A stretch of DNA of 64,000 nucleotides. It comes from Paenibacillus urinalis. Lineage in GTDB: Bacteria; Bacillota; Bacilli; Paenibacillales; Paenibacillaceae. The notes below the pieces were generated by a model. The model was not told where the DNA came from and did no database searches. It was given only the letters and a program-made list of their open reading frames with translations. Below are positions 55,034 to 63,195 of the stretch, one piece after another. The position numbers and the translations under genes are program-made. Numbering within the stretch: the first letter of the stretch is position 1; every line of letters starts with the position of its first letter. The stretch is taken from NCBI RefSeq assembly GCF_028747985.1, contig NZ_CP118108.1:317001-381000 (forward strand). Direction: 5' to 3'.

Positions 55034-55636
55034 ATGAAATTTTATAAATCACATCATTTTATACTTTCAATTATGATTATCTTCCCACTTGTTCTGATTG
55101 GGTGTTCTGAGAAAAACTCTTCTGAAGAATTAACTTTGCATGTTGGAAATAAGTATAACCTCTCGTCAAATTATGCTGATAATATAGAAAATAACTTCAA
55201 TTTTTTCTCTTTGATTATCAACATTGATAATGTAAATGAAGCCTTCTATTATTCTGAAGGATTCATAACAACAAATGATGATGATTATAATGTTATGTTG
55301 GAAGAAGCCCTTAGAAATTTGTACAACGATCAAGAGGCATATCTGGATAAGATTTTTTTAATTAATAAAGAAATAAGAGAAAGCATACTCTATCTAAACG
55401 ATTACTTAGAACGTGCTGCTGAAACACAATCATTAGAAGTAAAATGGGATCTTCTACGAGATAAACTAAAAGATCTTAACACTCTACTTATATCTAATGA
55501 TAGCTCACACTTTTCTTTGTATAACTTGATAAGTTATCCGGAAGATTGGATCAATAAAGAAGATATTTATCAGGTAAAACTTAATGAAATTAATAGTATT
55601 GTTTATGCAATAAAAGAGCTGAGTATTGCTGAATAA
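55034..55636 (+). CDS. AT-rich lipoprotein of unknown function
   Basis: 200 residues. The signal peptide ends in the lipobox VLIGC, so it is membrane-anchored outside. The mature part is helical and acidic, rich in Asn, Asp and Leu, without a known motif. It lies 91 bases after the secreted protein gene with a good AAGGAGGATCAT ribosome site, so the two may be co-transcribed. A secreted protein followed by a lipoprotein could be an effector/immunity arrangement, but nothing proves this. Confidence 0.68.
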   Translation: MKFYKSHHFILSIMIIFPLVLIGCSEKNSSEELTLHVGNKYNLSSNYADNIENNFNFFSLIINIDNVNEAFYYSEGFITTNDDDYNVMLEEALRNLYNDQEAYLDKIFLINKEIRESILYLNDYLERAAETQSLEVKWDLLRDKLKDLNTLLISNDSSHFSLYNLISYPEDWINKEDIYQVKLNEINSIVYAIKELSIAE

Positions 55637-55904
55637 ACATAAGCAATTATATTAGGAGTGGATGAAGTCTAAACAAAGAATCCTCCATCATTACTTATCC
55701 TTTACAGTACCAAGTAACACTATATCTCTTTTAGTTGTTAACGTAGTGCTGCTCTAGATTGAGTTCAATATCTTTTATGGTTTTGCTCCGCTGCCCCCCA
55801 GTTACAGCTTCCCCAGCCTGTCAGTATATATTTGATTCGGAATATACGCTTTAGCAATCTCTTTTATTTATCCCCTTTCTACTAATTATCTACTTCTTCT
55901 GTAT

Positions 55905-56575
55905 CACATAGTTTTGATTGGTGCAGGAGGGAATGGTGGATATACGGTGCAACGTCTAACTAAGATGATGAGTAGTGCATTTAATAATGTTCCATCCTTT
56001 CTTATGATTGCTGATCCGGATACTGTAGAGGAAAAGAACATTCTGCCGCAGCCTTTTATCCCGTCGATATTGGGCTCAAGAAATCCGAGATTAGCTAAGC
56101 GATATGGCGGTATATACGGTTAAAGATCGGTTCTTTCTCAGATTCTTATATTGAGTCGGTAGAACAAATAGAAAAACTTTTTTTTCTGACGGATTACCGG
56201 CATAAGCCTGAACAATACATTCAAAAGATACTTATAGGTGCTGCAGATAATGATTTTTCAAGATACATCATGAATGATTACTTCGATTGGACGGATGATA
56301 TCATTTATGATGCCGGCATCGAGGGGGATGTTAAGTGAGCAGCAACAAGATTAGTGGTCTACCGAGGAACTAAAGGACCACATAGATAGTGGCTATTCCG
56401 GTCAGATTGTTGTAGGACTAAAAAAAGACGGTAAGGAGATCTTACCGCCTCTAAATGGGGTTTACATTATAGATGCGGAAGATGCTATCCCTCCGTCTCA
56501 CAACTGTGGGTTAGAGCCTTATCAACCACAACGGATGATCGCCAATGACCTGGGTGTGGTGTGTCGATCACTACG
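55905..56575 (+). pseudogene. Decayed ThiF/E1-like adenylyltransferase gene
   Basis: Pieces in changing frames form one ThiF-like protein. First comes the nucleotide-binding IVLIGAGGNGGYTVQRL with DPDTVEEKN and ILPQPF (to about 56120). After a one-base loss at 56119-56123 the frame continues as GSFSDSYIESVEQ, then ILIGAADND and YDAGIEGDVK, ending in TGA at about 56335. A third piece has GQIVVGLKKDGKEILPPLNG and PPSHNCGLEPYQPQRMIAND up to about 56560, behind a TAG. No start codon or ribosome site is seen. Such genes activate ubiquitin-like or modified-peptide substrates and travel on mobile elements. This copy is dead. Confidence 0.7.
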
Positions 56576-56588
56576 GTCGGACATTGAC

Positions 56589-57674
56589 CTAGACAATGGT
56601 GGTTACGTAGATGCCGAGCGGCGTACTTGCACTGCCTGCCGTCATGTATTTGAAGCTGTAGGAGCTCTCACCCGGCGGAACCGTAATGTCCGCGATCGGG
56701 CTGAGCTGGGTGTTGTTACGCAGAAGCGGAATTCCATAGGTCTTGCCATCAATCAGGGCAGCTCCGGCAAAGGCCCCGCCTCGAGGATTGACACGTATGC
56801 GCACGGACGCTTCACTGTCCGTCTCATTCAGAATCGGAATGGTCACCTGATAGACTGCACCGAATTGCCCGCGGTTCGTCAGGGAGTTCGGCAGCGTACT
56901 GTTCTCAGCGGTAAACAGCAGATCAGCCGGCGCTTCTCCCGTGAGCTTGGTTCCTGCACAGGTGCGGTAGTTCGCACTTTGACCTACCCGATATACAGGG
57001 GTAACGGCATCTGTTTCAGAGAAGGTCCAGCTGCCACGTGGATGTGCTTGAGGCGCGGGGCGGGGCGGTACAGGCTCTGTCGTAATTTCGCGCAGATCCT
57101 TGTCCAGCAGTTTTGAGGCGACAGTACGAATCTCATAATCCTGACTGCCCTTTCCATCGGCATGCTCCACTGTAAACTCATAGATAAATCCTGCGAGTAC
57201 ATCCTCCTCAATAATAAATTCCTCGATCAGCGCCACGCCGGTACCGAATTTGTAATGATCGACAGGCTTAATCCGGTCAAGTGTTCCGCCGAGGCAGGAC
57301 TTGGCGATGCACTGCCCGACATCTATAATCCAGCTGACTGTAGACGGTCCGAGGATCAGATCTCTTTCAATATGACGTACTTCAATCCGATCCTTGTCTT
57401 TATTCTCAATCGTCACACCCAGCTTAACAGGAGCACCAGTGCGGTTGTAATGCCATCCAAAAATACGATGCTTTACAGAGCGTTTTGATGTTTTGACTAC
57501 GTCATGCCAGAGTGTTCCGTACTCCACCGGGAAGCTCTCGGCAGTCAGAGTCTCCGGGTTATCGCTCACCATCAAGCGTCTTTCGTCTCCTCTTGAAGCA
57601 GAGGCAATATCGATATTGATGTTCCCCGGGACCGTTAAAGTTTCTACAGGCAGATTGGTTTGTTTGCAGCTCAT
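56589..57674 (-). CDS. Unrecognised two-domain protein divergent from the split sigma factor genes
   Basis: 361 residues, no signal peptide or membrane segment. The N-terminal part (to about 210) is beta-rich with the cysteine-bearing VGQCIAKSCLGGTL. A proline-rich linker (TTEPVPPRPAPQAHPRG) leads to a second beta-rich domain that ends in a regular immunoglobulin-like pattern (ADITVPPGESSYSFKYMTAG). No family recognised. The ATG at 57674 lies nine bases after GGAGG; the ATG at 57683 abuts that site. It is divergent from the sigma-like gene pair, which makes it the first candidate target of that pair. Confidence 0.7.
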   Translation of the reverse strand: MSCKQTNLPVETLTVPGNINIDIASASRGDERRLMVSDNPETLTAESFPVEYGTLWHDVVKTSKRSVKHRIFGWHYNRTGAPVKLGVTIENKDKDRIEVRHIERDLILGPSTVSWIIDVGQCIAKSCLGGTLDRIKPVDHYKFGTGVALIEEFIIEEDVLAGFIYEFTVEHADGKGSQDYEIRTVASKLLDKDLREITTEPVPPRPAPQAHPRGSWTFSETDAVTPVYRVGQSANYRTCAGTKLTGEAPADLLFTAENSTLPNSLTNRGQFGAVYQVTIPILNETDSEASVRIRVNPRGGAFAGAALIDGKTYGIPLLRNNTQLSPIADITVPPGESSYSFKYMTAGSASTPLGIYVTTIV

Positions 57675-58000
57675 TATGTTCATCCTCCTACAATGTTTTT
57701 TTGTTGTTCTTGAAACAATTTCATAGTACCTTTTGCAATGAGCTATGAATTTGTTTCACTTATAAAGGAGTTTTAACCGTTCTTTTTACAACCTATTACA
57801 CAAAAAAAGTTTTAAAACATTTTTCTACATCGAGAATGCCGTGAAAATTCAATAAAGAACAGCCGAGCAGCAGTACATTCTAGCGGTAGGAGATTAGAAC
57901 TCTATTTTTGGGACTTGGAAGAAAGAGGGGGATCGATTATAATGTGCTTAAAAATAGGAACAAATGTTCTTATTTTATTAAATCGAAAGGTGGTATGAAT
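57675..58000. other. Divergent intergenic region before the split sigma genes
   Basis: AT-rich, 326 bases. It should hold the promoters of the 361-residue protein and of the sigma-like pair. I see short A and T runs and AAGTTTTAAAAC but no standard -35/-10 pair that I would defend on either side. Confidence 0.4.
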
Positions 58001-58339
58001 ATGGTTCAGACCGTTCAGTATTATCAACAGGAGCTTAAACGTATCGCTTGGCGTCTTGGTTATCGGGCCCGTTCGGAGCGCCGCAGGGAGATGCCCATCT
58101 TGCTCGAGCAAGTACATTTGTCTGCAAACTCAACTGAGCAGGAAGTCGACTCGAAGCTGTACGTTGAATATCTGCTGGGGCTGATTCCCTCCGAGACAGG
58201 CAAGCGAGTGGTTCGGCTGTTCTATATAGAAGGACATAGTGAAGCAGAAATATCCAGACGAATGAATATAAGCCAGCAGGCGGTGAACAAATGGAAAAGA
58301 AAATCGATCCAGAGCATATCCCAGAGAATGAGTTCTTAA
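58001..58339 (+). CDS. Small sigma factor subunit with region 4 (SigO-like)
   Basis: 112 residues. The C-terminal half is a sigma region 4 helix-turn-helix: YLLGLIPSETGKRVVRLFYIEGHSEAEISRRMNISQQAVNKWKRKSIQSISQ. The N-terminal half is helical and basic (YYQQELKRIAWRLGYRARSERRRE), with no region 2. The next gene, overlapping by 49 bases, supplies a region-2-like partner. This split is like B. subtilis SigO/RsoA, where two proteins together form one sigma factor. ATG at 58001 follows GGTGG by seven bases; an ATG at 57995 is also possible. Confidence 0.75.
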   Translation: MVQTVQYYQQELKRIAWRLGYRARSERRREMPILLEQVHLSANSTEQEVDSKLYVEYLLGLIPSETGKRVVRLFYIEGHSEAEISRRMNISQQAVNKWKRKSIQSISQRMSS

Positions 58340-58557
58340 AACTGGTGGCAGGTGTGAAGCACGGAGATGAAGACAGTATGACCCGCATTATCGAGATGTT
58401 CGAAGAAGATATGCGGATTCTAAGCCGGTATATTCCGATGCCCAAGGAGGATGCGCTGCAAAGTATGAAGCTAGAATTGATTGAGCTGATCAAGAACAGC
58501 ACCTTGTATGATGAAGAGGAGAGTAATGAGAAGAAGGGATCGGAAGAGAAGGAGTAG
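58291..58557 (+). CDS. Small sigma partner with region-2-like helices (RsoA-like)
   Basis: 88 residues, acidic. It has the helical pattern FLKLVAGVKHGDEDSMTRIIEMFEEDMRILSRYI and later LIELIKNSTLYDEE, like the HTH_16/sigma region 2 start seen in RsoA and in small sigma-like proteins of mobile elements. Its start lies inside the end of the region-4 gene (49-base overlap), a strong sign that the products are made and act together. A terminator follows. Confidence 0.68.
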   Translation: MEKKIDPEHIPENEFLKLVAGVKHGDEDSMTRIIEMFEEDMRILSRYIPMPKEDALQSMKLELIELIKNSTLYDEEESNEKKGSEEKE

Positions 58558-58608
58558 AGGAGGAAGTGTAGTCATTATGGTGGTTTATAGTGTTTATACT
58601 GTGCACGA

Positions 58609-58650
58609 ATTACCCGCTGCCCGGGAGGACTGCGGGTACACTATTTTTTG
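58609..58650 (+). terminator. Rho-independent terminator after the split sigma genes
   Basis: TACCCGCTGCCC pairs with GGACTGCGGGTA, then CACTATTTTTT. Confidence 0.78.
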
Positions 58651-58734
58651 CGCTATTATAAGTGAAATAGTGCAAATAAAATCACCAGCTCACAAGCTGA
58701 TTTTTAATATCGATAATGAGTTGTTAACTGTAAT

Positions 58735-58748
58735 GCAAACGTTTGAAC
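58735..58748. promoter_or_regulatory. LacI-type operator-like palindrome downstream of the malR-like gene
   Basis: GCAAACGTTTGAAC with a perfect core CAAACGTTTG (58736-58745). It lies between the split sigma terminator and the end of the LacI-family gene, an odd place for an operator. Confidence 0.5.
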
Positions 58749-58792
58749 TGATGTCTGCACGATGTGTGCAGGTGTTTACGTTTCGCAAATGA

Positions 58793-59830
58793 CTATGTGG
58801 TTCTCATCACATTATACATGGAAGACTGTCTAACCATTAATCGATGCGGAATGATGTGGCGCTTGCAGAACAGTGACTTGTCATCTCCTTGGATCGCTTG
58901 GATGAGTGCCTGTGAGGCCACATATCCAAGATGGTATATCCCAATGTCTACACTGCTTAGTGGAGGACTGTACAGCTCCGAGACTGCGTTATTGTTAAAG
59001 CTGACAATACATAAGTCTTCAGGAACCTTATAGCCCAATTCATTTAACCCGCGAAGAACACCGAAGCTCACCACATCATCAATGACGACAAGTGCAGTTG
59101 GGCGTTCGGGAAGCGTCATGAAAAATGACATGGCACGGTACCCGCTTTCCTGCAGGAAATCATCTTCGACAATCCATTCTGATTTGGTAGAAAGTCCCGC
59201 TTCATGCATGGCTTTCTTATAGCCCTTCATCCGGTCTTTGGATACAATGAGGTTCTTTGGACCGCTGACAAAGCCTATTCGTTCATGGCCGAAGGATATG
59301 AGATGACGGGTTGCATCATAGGCGGCCTGTACATTGTCCGTATCGACTGATAATACATCCTGATACTGTTCATTACGTCCCACAAGTACAAATGGGAAGT
59401 CCAGATTATGCAAATATTCTACAACAGGATCATTTTGCCTGGAGTGAAGCAGTACCGCACCGTCAATTCGTCCGCCATGAACCAGTCTTCCAACGGCTTC
59501 GACTTCCTCCTGCTCATTAGCCCCCGAGCTGATCACAATATCGTAGCCTGATTTGTTGGCCTGAGATACAATTCCACGAATAAGCTCCATAAAGAAGGTG
59601 TTAAGGAACAGCTCTTCTGCCGGTTTGGGCAAAATGACACCAATACTTTTAGTCGTTTTGGATACGAGGCTCTTTGCCATCATGTTCGGATGATAACCCA
59701 GCTCCGTCATGATCGTTCGAACCTTACTGGCTGTCTTCTGACTGATTCTTGGATGCCCGGACAAGACACGGGATACCGTGGATGGTGATACCCCTGCCAT
59801 TTTTGCCACGTCTTTGATCGTTACCGCCAT
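58793..59830 (-). CDS. LacI-family transcriptional regulator (MalR-like)
   Basis: 345 residues. LacI helix-turn-helix VTIKDVAKMAGVSPSTVSRVLSGHPRISQKTASKVRTIMTELGYHPNMMAKSLVSK, then a periplasmic-binding-like effector domain (SIGVILPKPAEELFLNTFFMELIRGI). The protein ends with the usual IPHRLMVRQSS. It is divergent from the maltodextrin transporter genes, and CAAACGTTTG-type operators lie between them. The ATG at 59830 follows GGAGG by eight bases; the GTG nine bases earlier overlaps that site. Confidence 0.9.
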   Translation of the reverse strand: MAVTIKDVAKMAGVSPSTVSRVLSGHPRISQKTASKVRTIMTELGYHPNMMAKSLVSKTTKSIGVILPKPAEELFLNTFFMELIRGIVSQANKSGYDIVISSGANEQEEVEAVGRLVHGGRIDGAVLLHSRQNDPVVEYLHNLDFPFVLVGRNEQYQDVLSVDTDNVQAAYDATRHLISFGHERIGFVSGPKNLIVSKDRMKGYKKAMHEAGLSTKSEWIVEDDFLQESGYRAMSFFMTLPERPTALVVIDDVVSFGVLRGLNELGYKVPEDLCIVSFNNNAVSELYSPPLSSVDIGIYHLGYVASQALIQAIQGDDKSLFCKRHIIPHRLMVRQSSMYNVMRTT

Positions 59831-59849
59831 TTGTTTCACCTCCTCCGTG

Positions 59850-59870
59850 GAACCGTTTGCGTTTTACCGA
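59850..59870. promoter_or_regulatory. Operator-like element before the malR-like gene
   Basis: CCGTTTGCGTTTTACCG, which shares the CGTTTGC half site of the mal operators. It sits about 20 bases upstream of the regulator start, as for self-repression. Confidence 0.45.
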
Positions 59871-60154
59871 TTATGTTAATCCATGAATTGCATATTTGTA
59901 AATGAGATTTTTTGTCCGTTATGGAGATCGTCATCAAAAATGAGTTAATTTGATAAATCGCCAGTAAAAAGCCTATAAACCCACATGATAAATTTACCCC
60001 GGATTATAGAACTATAAATATTATTGGTATAAAATACCTAGGATTCACAAGCGGTATAGTTAAAAAATGAAGTAAATAGCAGTATAGAAACGGATAATGA
60101 AGATAACAAGGTAATAATATGATTGAAATGATCAAATATGGCTGAAAATGATCT

Positions 60155-60170
60155 ATGCAAACGTTTTAAC
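60155..60170. promoter_or_regulatory. MalR/CcpA-type operator 1 upstream of malE
   Basis: ATGCAAACGTTTTAAC, core GCAAACGTTTT, one of three LacI-family-type sites in the 590-base gap before the maltodextrin-binding protein gene. It could be read by MalR or CcpA. Confidence 0.6.
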
Positions 60171-60293
60171 AAATTTGAATTCTCGGTTATGATTAGCTTG
60201 CTGATAAAGCGCTTACTTAACCTGGATTTTATCGATACCCTCTGTAATTTGAGTCAAGTGCCTATAGAAAGAGGAATAAATCTAACTATTTGG

Positions 60294-60306
60294 ACAAACG
60301 TTTGCA
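60294..60306. promoter_or_regulatory. MalR-type operator 2 upstream of malE
   Basis: ACAAACGTTTGCA with a perfect ten-base palindrome CAAACGTTTG (60295-60304). Confidence 0.7.
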
Positions 60307-60329
60307 CAATATTCTGGATCATCTAAAAC

Positions 60330-60341
60330 GCAAACATTTGT
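60330..60341. promoter_or_regulatory. MalR-type operator 3 upstream of malE
   Basis: GCAAACATTTGT, one mismatch from the CAAACGTTTG core, 36 bases from operator 2. The paired spacing suggests cooperative binding. Confidence 0.55.
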
Positions 60342-60421
60342 ATGAGATCCAAATATTTCTGAACAGGTGCTTGATCGGGTTAAGCGCATGCAGAACAAAA
60401 AGGGGAAGGGATGATTTACAC

Positions 60422-61714
60422 ATGAAAAAAGGTAAAAAATTTAGTTTTATGACACTCTCGCTTGCCATGACGGTCTTTTTGGCTGCATGCGGCACCGGTA
60501 ACAATGCACCTGCCGAAACTGAACCAGCACCAGGGGCAGAGACACCACCTGCTGAATTAGAGGAGCTTCTTCCTGAAGAAGGCGCTGAGCTTACCGTATG
60601 GGATGGCGGCGATCAGAAAGGATTTATTGAAGAAGTGGCCAAAGCATTTGAAGAGAAACATGGGGTCAAAGTCACCTTCACTGAGCTTGGAGCTGACAAG
60701 GCAATGAGCCAGATGGTAACGGACGGACCTGCCGGTGTAGGCGCTGACGTATTCGCAGGCGTGCATGACCAGATCGGTCAAGGCGTTACTGCAGGGGTTA
60801 TTATGCCAAATGACTGGTTTGAAGAAGATACCAAAGCAAGAAACAGTGAAGTGGCTGTTAATGCTCTGACATATGATGGAATTCTATACGGTTATCCAAA
60901 ATCGGTTGAAACAACGGCTGTGTTCTACAACAAAGATTTGATTGATGCAGTTCCTGCTGACTGGGATGGTGTGAAGGAGTTTGCAAGCACCTTCAATGAT
61001 ACGAAGAGCAATAAGTTCGCAATTATGTGGGATGTAGGTAATGGTTATAACGCGTTCCCGTTCTTTGGTGGATATGGTTCTTATGTATTTGGAAGTGATG
61101 GCACAGATCCTACAGATATCGGCTTGAACAATGAGCAAGGAATTGAAGCAGCGACTTTCCTGCAAAGTCTGAAAGAGATTCTGCCGCTCAATTCCTCCAA
61201 CATTAATGGTGACATTCGTAAATCCTTGTTCACTGAAGGCAAGCTGGCGATGAACGTATCGGGTCCTTGGGATGTGGGTTCTCTGAAGGAAGGCGTAGCT
61301 AATCTCGGAGTTGGCGTATATCCTAACCTTCCTAATGGTGAGCCAATGAAGCCGTTCTCTGGCGTGAAGAGCTATTTTGTAAATGCAAATACGAAGTACC
61401 CGAATGCAGCTAAGCTGTTCGCTGACTTTATTACAAATGCAGAGAACCAAACGAAGAACTTTGAAATGACAGGTGCGCTTCCTGCAAATACAGAAGCTGC
61501 AGCAAGTGAAGCGGTGAAGAACGATGAGATTGCTTCTGCTTTCCTTGCACAATTCGAGAATTCCATTCCGATGCCTTCCATTCCGGCTATGGCCCAATTC
61601 TGGTCTCCAATGGAAGCAGCTCTGTCCGAGCTGTGGAATAACAACAAAGATCCTAAAGCAGCGATGGACAGCATGGTAGAGCAAATGAAGAGCAACATTC
61701 AAACAGGTTCTTAA
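60422..61714 (+). CDS. Maltose/maltodextrin ABC transporter binding lipoprotein (MalE/MdxE-like)
   Basis: 430 residues. The signal peptide ends in the lipobox FLAAC, followed by a Pro/Glu linker. MalE-type fold: AELTVWDGGDQKGFIEEVAKAFEEKHGVKVTF, then GYPKSVETTAVFYNKDLI near residue 160 and FTEGKLAMNVSGPWDVGSL near 275. Ends GSMVEQMKSNI-like, as usual. It captures maltodextrins outside the cell. ATG at 60422 follows AAGGGATG. Confidence 0.88.
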   Translation: MKKGKKFSFMTLSLAMTVFLAACGTGNNAPAETEPAPGAETPPAELEELLPEEGAELTVWDGGDQKGFIEEVAKAFEEKHGVKVTFTELGADKAMSQMVTDGPAGVGADVFAGVHDQIGQGVTAGVIMPNDWFEEDTKARNSEVAVNALTYDGILYGYPKSVETTAVFYNKDLIDAVPADWDGVKEFASTFNDTKSNKFAIMWDVGNGYNAFPFFGGYGSYVFGSDGTDPTDIGLNNEQGIEAATFLQSLKEILPLNSSNINGDIRKSLFTEGKLAMNVSGPWDVGSLKEGVANLGVGVYPNLPNGEPMKPFSGVKSYFVNANTKYPNAAKLFADFITNAENQTKNFEMTGALPANTEAAASEAVKNDEIASAFLAQFENSIPMPSIPAMAQFWSPMEAALSELWNNNKDPKAAMDSMVEQMKSNIQTGS

Positions 61715-61827
61715 TACGTAGATTAATATGTAGAAAAAGACAAGAGGCCATCGCGTGAGACTTCAGTAACATGAGTTTCTCGCGGTGGCTCCATACCATC
61801 TATCGGAAGGAAGGGCTGGGACCATAC

Positions 61828-63195
61828 ATGAGTAGAGGACAATCACCGGCAATGATGTCAACCGGGAAGCCGCAGTCGGCTTCGGGGAGCCATGCCCGCA
61901 CAGGCGCTATTTTATCAGCTGTATTCATGGGGCTTGGGCAATGGTATCACAGACAATGGGTAAAAGGCGCAATCTTTTTTCTAGTCGAAGTCATTAGTTT
62001 ATATTTGATCATTACACAGCTGGGGGCCAATCTATGGGGGCTCGTAACACTGGGAGATTCACCTGCCAGAATGGAGAAGGTAGGACGTCTATATCAAAAT
62101 GTGCCGGGTGATCATTCCATATTCATGATGATATATGGGCTCGTAGCATTGATATACTTCGTGCTTCTTATTGCTTTTTACATTGGAAATATCAAGGATG
62201 CTCATCGTATCGGACAGCTCCGTGATCAAGGGAAGCAGGCACCATCCTTCCGCGAAACGGTAAAGCAGCTGCTGGACAAAGGTTTCCCATATCTGCTGCT
62301 ATCGCTCCCGACCATCGGTGTGCTCTTTTTTACTATATTACCAATCTTGTTTATGGTCCTGATGGCCTTCACGAATTATTCCGCCCCCGACCATATCCCG
62401 CCGAAGAATCTTGTGGATTGGGTCGGCTTCGATACTTTTAAGAATCTCTTTACGCTGACGGCTTGGAGTAATACCTTCTTTGGCGTATTGATCTGGACCA
62501 TTATCTGGGCGATCGTGGCTACGGTAACGACGTATTTTGGAGGTATCCTGGTCGCTTTGCTCATTCAGCAGCATGGGATTCGCTTCAAAACAATGTGGCG
62601 TACGATTTTTATTATCCCTTATGCAATTCCACAGTTTATCTCGCTGCTGATTATGAAGAACCTGTTCAATTCACAATTTGGACCGATCAATCAATATCTA
62701 GGCATGCTGGGACTTGGCGGGCTGCCGTGGCTGAATGATCCATTCATGGCCAAAGTGACGGTTATACTCGTCAATATGTGGATTGGTATTCCGGTATCCA
62801 TGATTCTTGTGCTTGGTGTGCTTACAGCGATTCCGAAGGATTTGTATGAAGCGGCCGAGGTAGACGGAGCATCCGCATTCCAGAAATTCCGCAACATTAC
62901 AATGCCCTTTGTACTATTCCAGACTGCGCCGATTCTGATCATGCAGTTTGCGGGCAACATCAATAACTTTAACGTCATCTTCCTGTTGACCGGAGGTGCT
63001 CCGGCGAACGGTGACTATGCATTTGCGGGTAGTACAGACCTTCTCGTAACGTGGCTTTACAAGCTGACGCTGGATAATCAAAGGTACAACTTTGCATCTG
63101 CGATCGGTATTCTCATATTCTTAATCATCGCCTCGTTCTCGATCTATAACTATCGCAGAAGTCGTTCGTTTAAAGAGGAGGATATGATTCAATGA
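61828..63195 (+). CDS. Maltodextrin ABC transporter permease (MalF-like) with N-terminal extension
   Basis: 455 residues from ATG at 61828 (AAGGAAGGG upstream); an ATG at 61771 would add 19 residues but has no ribosome site. The first ~130 residues form an extra membrane part (TGAILSAVFMGLGQWYHRQWVKGAIFFLVE), as in other Gram-positive MalF proteins. The transporter core follows with EAA loop DLYEAAEVDGASAFQKFRNITMPFVLFQTAPILIM. The stop overlaps the next gene's start (ATGA). Confidence 0.88.
   Translation: MSRGQSPAMMSTGKPQSASGSHARTGAILSAVFMGLGQWYHRQWVKGAIFFLVEVISLYLIITQLGANLWGLVTLGDSPARMEKVGRLYQNVPGDHSIFMMIYGLVALIYFVLLIAFYIGNIKDAHRIGQLRDQGKQAPSFRETVKQLLDKGFPYLLLSLPTIGVLFFTILPILFMVLMAFTNYSAPDHIPPKNLVDWVGFDTFKNLFTLTAWSNTFFGVLIWTIIWAIVATVTTYFGGILVALLIQQHGIRFKTMWRTIFIIPYAIPQFISLLIMKNLFNSQFGPINQYLGMLGLGGLPWLNDPFMAKVTVILVNMWIGIPVSMILVLGVLTAIPKDLYEAAEVDGASAFQKFRNITMPFVLFQTAPILIMQFAGNINNFNVIFLLTGGAPANGDYAFAGSTDLLVTWLYKLTLDNQRYNFASAIGILIFLIIASFSIYNYRRSRSFKEEDMIQ

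Noticed and set aside
56535..57116. 193-codon + strand frame opposite the 361-residue gene
   Set aside because: Antisense shadow of a gene with a better start site and protein-like composition; its first residues belong to the ThiF-like remnant.
60138..60326. 62-codon + strand frame in the malR-malE gap
   Set aside because: No ribosome site, and it overlaps two operators.
60884..61702. 272-codon - strand frame inside the maltodextrin-binding protein gene
   Set aside because: Antisense shadow of a gene with signal peptide, family motifs and ribosome site.
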